Under the pieces are notes generated by a model that ran no database searches, had not been told where the DNA came from, and saw only the letters and a program-made list of their open reading frames with translations. 8,043 nt of DNA. Source: Synergistaceae bacterium (GTDB lineage Bacteria; Synergistota; Synergistia; Synergistales; Synergistaceae). Positions 5,077-8,043 of the stretch are shown here, piece after piece (the first letter of the stretch is position 1; each line of letters starts with the position of its first letter). Both the position numbers and the translations under genes were made by a program. The stretch covers positions 1 through 8,043 of the forward strand of contig JAISDQ010000050.1 of NCBI GenBank assembly GCA_031264605.1. The letters run 5' to 3'.

Positions 5077-6189
5077 GTGGCTGACAAAATGTGGGACATC
5101 CTCAGTTTTTTGAAAAATCCGCCCGGAGACGGAGTTATCGAAAAAAATTCCGCGGCCAGGGAGAGGATTCGTCAGATTAACGAACAGCTAGAGGAAGCCA
5201 TAGAAAATCCTCTCTCCGAATCCGCGCGGGCGGCAAAGAAAGACGCGGCCGACAGCGTCGGGGAGCACGAAAAGACGCCGGACAAAAAAATTGAAAGAAA
5301 CGTCCCCGCCCCCGCTTCGCGGGAACCGGCCGCGGCGGATCCGCCTGAAACTCGGGACGAGACGCCGGAAATAACGCCGGAGGAAGGCAGGCTCATCGAT
5401 ATCTCCGTCGATATGGTGCAGCCAAATCCCTTTCAGCCCCGCAAGGAACTCGGGGAACAGGACATAGCCGAATTATCCGAGTCCATCAAAGAATTCGGAG
5501 TCCTTCAGCCGATACTCGTGAAACAGGCGGGCCAGCGGTACGAATTGATAGCCGGCGAACGGAGGCTTCGCGCTTCGATATTGGCCGGGCTTCACTCCAT
5601 CCCGGCGATAGTGGTCGACGCCGAGCCGCTGCATCAGCAAATAATCGCGCTTGTGGAGAACATCCAGAGGAAGAATCTGTCTTCCATCGAGGAAGCCGCG
5701 TCGCTGCAGGATATCCTTTCGAAGACCGGCTGGAGTCAGAGCGAATTGTCGCGCCGCATGGGGCGGTCGCAGGCTTCGATCGCCAATAAACTGAGGCTGC
5801 TTCGTCTGGAGCCTGCCGTGCAGGAACTCGTGCTCTCGGGCAAACTGGGCGAACGTCAGGCGCGGGCGTTGTTGTCCCTCTCCCCGGAAGCTCAGGTAAC
5901 TCTCGCTCAAAAAGCGGTATACGAGGAAATGAGCGCCCGCGCTCTGGAAACCGCCGCGGAAAACTGGAACGGCAAACCGCGCGTTTCGCGGCAAAAGGCG
6001 CGCCGGGATTCAGCCGACGGCCCGGGAGGAGAACTGCTCGGAGATATCGCGACTTTGGTGAATAAACATAAAAGCCGCGGAATAATGGCGCAATGGAAGG
6101 TCAAGCAGATGAACCAAAGCTCTCTCGTCGTCGAGATAACGGTCGACCTGATGAGAAACTCCGCGGAAGACGGGGACGCTTCGGAGTGA
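5077..6189 (+). CDS. ParB/Spo0J/Noc-family CTPase, chromosome segregation or nucleoid occlusion
   Basis: A DNA-binding CTPase-fold protein of 370 residues, longer than the usual 280-300. Residues 1-15 (MADKMWDILSFLKNP) look like a short amphipathic helix, and residues 20-104 are a charged, Pro/Ala/Glu-rich, probably disordered stretch. The ParB nuclease-like/CTP-binding domain runs from about 106 to 200, with NPFQPRK (117-123), GERRLRA (160-166) and ENIQRKNL (194-201). The helix-turn-helix domain follows, with GWSQSELSRRMGRSQASIANK at about 218-238 (GWSQSELSRRM, then GRSQASIANK). A C-terminal dimer-type domain covers about 318-360. I chose the GTG at 5077 because GGGAGG (5064-5069) lies 7 nt ahead of it. 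An ATG at 5035 has no such site. No ParA-activating GLGRGL motif is seen and no parA lies alongside, so a Noc-like role is possible. Confidence 0.88.
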   Translation: MADKMWDILSFLKNPPGDGVIEKNSAARERIRQINEQLEEAIENPLSESARAAKKDAADSVGEHEKTPDKKIERNVPAPASREPAAADPPETRDETPEITPEEGRLIDISVDMVQPNPFQPRKELGEQDIAELSESIKEFGVLQPILVKQAGQRYELIAGERRLRASILAGLHSIPAIVVDAEPLHQQIIALVENIQRKNLSSIEEAASLQDILSKTGWSQSELSRRMGRSQASIANKLRLLRLEPAVQELVLSGKLGERQARALLSLSPEAQVTLAQKAVYEEMSARALETAAENWNGKPRVSRQKARRDSADGPGGELLGDIATLVNKHKSRGIMAQWKVKQMNQSSLVVEITVDLMRNSAEDGDASE

Positions 6190-6196
6190 CCGCGCG

Positions 6197-8017
6197 ATGA
6201 TCTCTCTTTCGAAACGCCCGGACGACGGATTTGCCGATGAAACGGCGAAGGAGCTTCCGGTGAAAACGTTGGCGCCGAACGCGGCGTACCGCGCGGCGTT
6301 TTTCATTACGTTCGCGATACCGAATCTCGTGTTTTCCGGACCGAGTTGGTTCGATACGCTCCATATCATGAAATGGTTCGCGACGATGGCGCCTATAGGC
6401 GTCATCGCGATAATGGCGGGTTTCAGGCTTTTCAGGAACGGCGCCGGGAAAACGGGCTTCGCGATGGATCCCTTTGCGGTCGCGTGGCTGTTTTTTATCC
6501 TTCTCGTTTCGGCACAGCCCATTTTCATAAAACTGACCTCAAAATCGACTTTCGTCAAAGAATGGTTCTTTTTCGCCGTTTTATTCGCGGTTTATCTGCT
6601 GGCGTACAACATGCCGCCCAAAGGCCGTTTTTTTCGCGTTCTGTTATGGGGAAGCAGTTTAAACGCTTCGCTCAATGTTCTTTTCGCGGAATTGGTCAGC
6701 CGCGGCATAAAGACTGGGTTTCCGTTCATCATGTACGTTCCGGGGAATTACATCGGCAATACCGCCCAGCAGGAGATGCTGGGGCTATGGATGGCAATGG
6801 CGATATTCAATTGCCTGTTTTTGCATGTCGGTTACGCGAGCGAATGGGGCGCAAACAAACGCTCCAAGGTATTGCTGCCGCTCAATCTGTTTTTCATGGC
6901 CGCCAACGCCTGGGGGCTGTGGAATTCAACCTCGCGGGGCGGCATTCTAGCTTTCATGACCGCTTTCGTCGTGATAGCCGTTTCATTCGCCTGCGGCAAT
7001 ATGTGGAAATCGGTGAAACACCTTTGCGGGCTGTTCGGCGTGGTTTTGATATTTTTGATGCTGGTTTTGACCGCGGATTTCGTCGCGGGAGGAGTATCGA
7101 GGGCAGGGCCGCTCGTCGCCAAAATGCTCGATATGGTTAAAAATCCTGGGACATTCGGTGGCAGAATAGCGATATGGACGGTCAGCGGCGAGGTATTTAA
7201 GGAACATCCGTTATCGGGCGTTGGGTTGGGGCATTATAAATGGCATTTTCTGGACGGTCAGCGCGCTATGTACGAAAAACGCCCCGAGCTCCTGGATGAC
7301 CCGAACTATAAATGGCAGTTCACATACTGGGCGCACAACGAGTATTTGCAATGGCTCTGCGAAACCGGTCTGATCGGCGCGATTCCGATGCTCGTCCTGG
7401 GCGTGTGGTGGCTGTATTTATTTCTCCGGGCCCTCGCCGCGAGACGGCAGATGCCTCCGGAAGCGATATGGGGCGTGGGAATGCTTTTCCTGCTCTTTTT
7501 CGACGCTCTTTTCAGCAGGCCCTTTCACAGAATCGAGAACGCCGTGTGGATGTCGCTGGCTTTCGCCCAGGCGAACAGGTTTTTGCTGCCCCAAACCGCG
7601 ACATGGATAAAGCGCGAGAGCGAGGCCGTCTACAGGGCTTTCGGCGTTTTCATGGCGACGGCGGCGGTGTGCGGGCTGTTGTTTCTCGGCGGCGGAATGG
7701 CCGGCGATAAACTGATGCTTCGGGCCGTGTTCCCCGGCCCCGACGAAGAAAAACGCGAATACCTCGACCGCGCCGGCAATTTCCTCATGTCGAGGGATGA
7801 CGCGCTCGAACAGATGGCAAACCTCGACATCTCGATCGGCGAATGGGACGACGAGGCGTATATCCGCGGAGTGAGGGAGCTGTACGTGGCTTTTAAAACG
7901 CGCCCCAATTCCGAACGCCTGTTCAAATTGTTCGAGTGCTCCAAAGAACTCAACAACGCCGAGCTGATAAAGGAACTCATCCCTTATTTCCCTCCGGGCA
8001 GCGTAGGCCTGAGGTAA
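6197..8017 (+). CDS. O-antigen ligase / Wzy-type polymerase family membrane protein
   Basis: A polytopic inner-membrane protein of 606 residues, probably transferring or polymerising lipid-linked sugar chains on the periplasmic face. Hydrophobic segments run from about 32 to 300 and from 395 to 500, around 11-12 in total. The Wzy_C-type core is clear. STSRGG (244-249) starts it, GGRIAIW (321-327) and HPLSGVGLGHY (337-347) follow, and WAHNEYLQWLCETGLIG (378-394) closes the large periplasmic loop. These carry the arginines and the histidine typical of WaaL and related enzymes. Ligase and polymerase cannot be told apart by sequence alone. The last 105 residues (about 502-606) form a soluble, charged helical tail that I do not recognise. 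The ATG at 6197 has GGAG 10 nt upstream. A GTG at 6260 has a better-placed AAGGAG (6248-6253) and would remove a 21-residue polar N-terminus. The gene follows the parB/noc-like gene by 7 nt, so co-transcription is likely. Confidence 0.85.
   Translation: MISLSKRPDDGFADETAKELPVKTLAPNAAYRAAFFITFAIPNLVFSGPSWFDTLHIMKWFATMAPIGVIAIMAGFRLFRNGAGKTGFAMDPFAVAWLFFILLVSAQPIFIKLTSKSTFVKEWFFFAVLFAVYLLAYNMPPKGRFFRVLLWGSSLNASLNVLFAELVSRGIKTGFPFIMYVPGNYIGNTAQQEMLGLWMAMAIFNCLFLHVGYASEWGANKRSKVLLPLNLFFMAANAWGLWNSTSRGGILAFMTAFVVIAVSFACGNMWKSVKHLCGLFGVVLIFLMLVLTADFVAGGVSRAGPLVAKMLDMVKNPGTFGGRIAIWTVSGEVFKEHPLSGVGLGHYKWHFLDGQRAMYEKRPELLDDPNYKWQFTYWAHNEYLQWLCETGLIGAIPMLVLGVWWLYLFLRALAARRQMPPEAIWGVGMLFLLFFDALFSRPFHRIENAVWMSLAFAQANRFLLPQTATWIKRESEAVYRAFGVFMATAAVCGLLFLGGGMAGDKLMLRAVFPGPDEEKREYLDRAGNFLMSRDDALEQMANLDISIGEWDDEAYIRGVRELYVAFKTRPNSERLFKLFECSKELNNAELIKELIPYFPPGSVGLR
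6248..6253 (+). promoter_or_regulatory. Shine-Dalgarno for an alternative ligase start
   Basis: AAGGAG lies 6 nt before an in-frame GTG at 6260, a better ribosome binding site than the GGAG 10 nt before the ATG at 6197. Starting there would give a protein of 585 residues beginning just ahead of the first membrane segment. Confidence 0.4.
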
Positions 8018-8043
8018 AATTTCCGCGCCGGGCAAACCAACGG

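Noticed and set aside
6346..7140. A 264-codon + strand frame within the ligase gene
   Set aside because: It is an alternate-frame shadow, rich in Arg and Gly, inside a gene with clear Wzy_C motifs and membrane segments.

Overview
The window reads as a chromosomal housekeeping region. It holds nine protein genes, all on the + strand and closely packed. There are no tRNA or rRNA genes, insertion sequences, CRISPR arrays or other clear mobile elements. The closest fit is a mid-GC diderm bacterium with Firmicute-like gene order, possibly Synergistota. The reasons are an O-antigen ligase/polymerase-family protein (suggesting an outer membrane), a DUF2232 (YybS-like) protein between rpsR and rplI, a four-ligand zinc-type S18, and frequent ATA (Ile) and AGG (Arg) codons. 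The phylum is an inference and is not proven by the sequence.

Layout: (1) 1-944 holds the 3' part of argS and a small FtsB/DivIC-like septum protein that is probably translationally coupled to it. (2) 930-2209 is a ribosomal/replication unit. It has a good sigma-70-type promoter overlapping the end of the septum gene, a structured leader, rpsF, ssb, rpsR, and a hairpin that looks like an intrinsic terminator or attenuator. (3) 2230-4984 holds the DUF2232 membrane protein, rplI and dnaB, with 1-3 nt gaps. (4) 4999-8017 holds a ParB/Noc-family CTPase gene with its own likely extended -10 promoter, followed 7 nt later by a large O-antigen ligase/Wzy-type membrane protein. The last 26 bases show no feature.

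S6 and S18 form a 30S subcomplex, and L9 is a 50S protein. SSB and DnaB act at the replication fork, the FtsB-like protein at the septum, and the ParB/Noc-like protein in chromosome segregation or nucleoid occlusion. The cluster therefore links translation, replication and division. The ligase is the only surface-polysaccharide gene and may begin an envelope region beyond the window.

No clearly new multi-gene system is visible. The points most worth a second look are the rpsF leader, with two mutually exclusive hairpins; the ParB-family protein, with no ParA-activating N-terminal motif and a Noc-like layout; the unexplained C-terminal tail of the ligase-family protein; and heavy use of ATA in ribosomal-protein genes.
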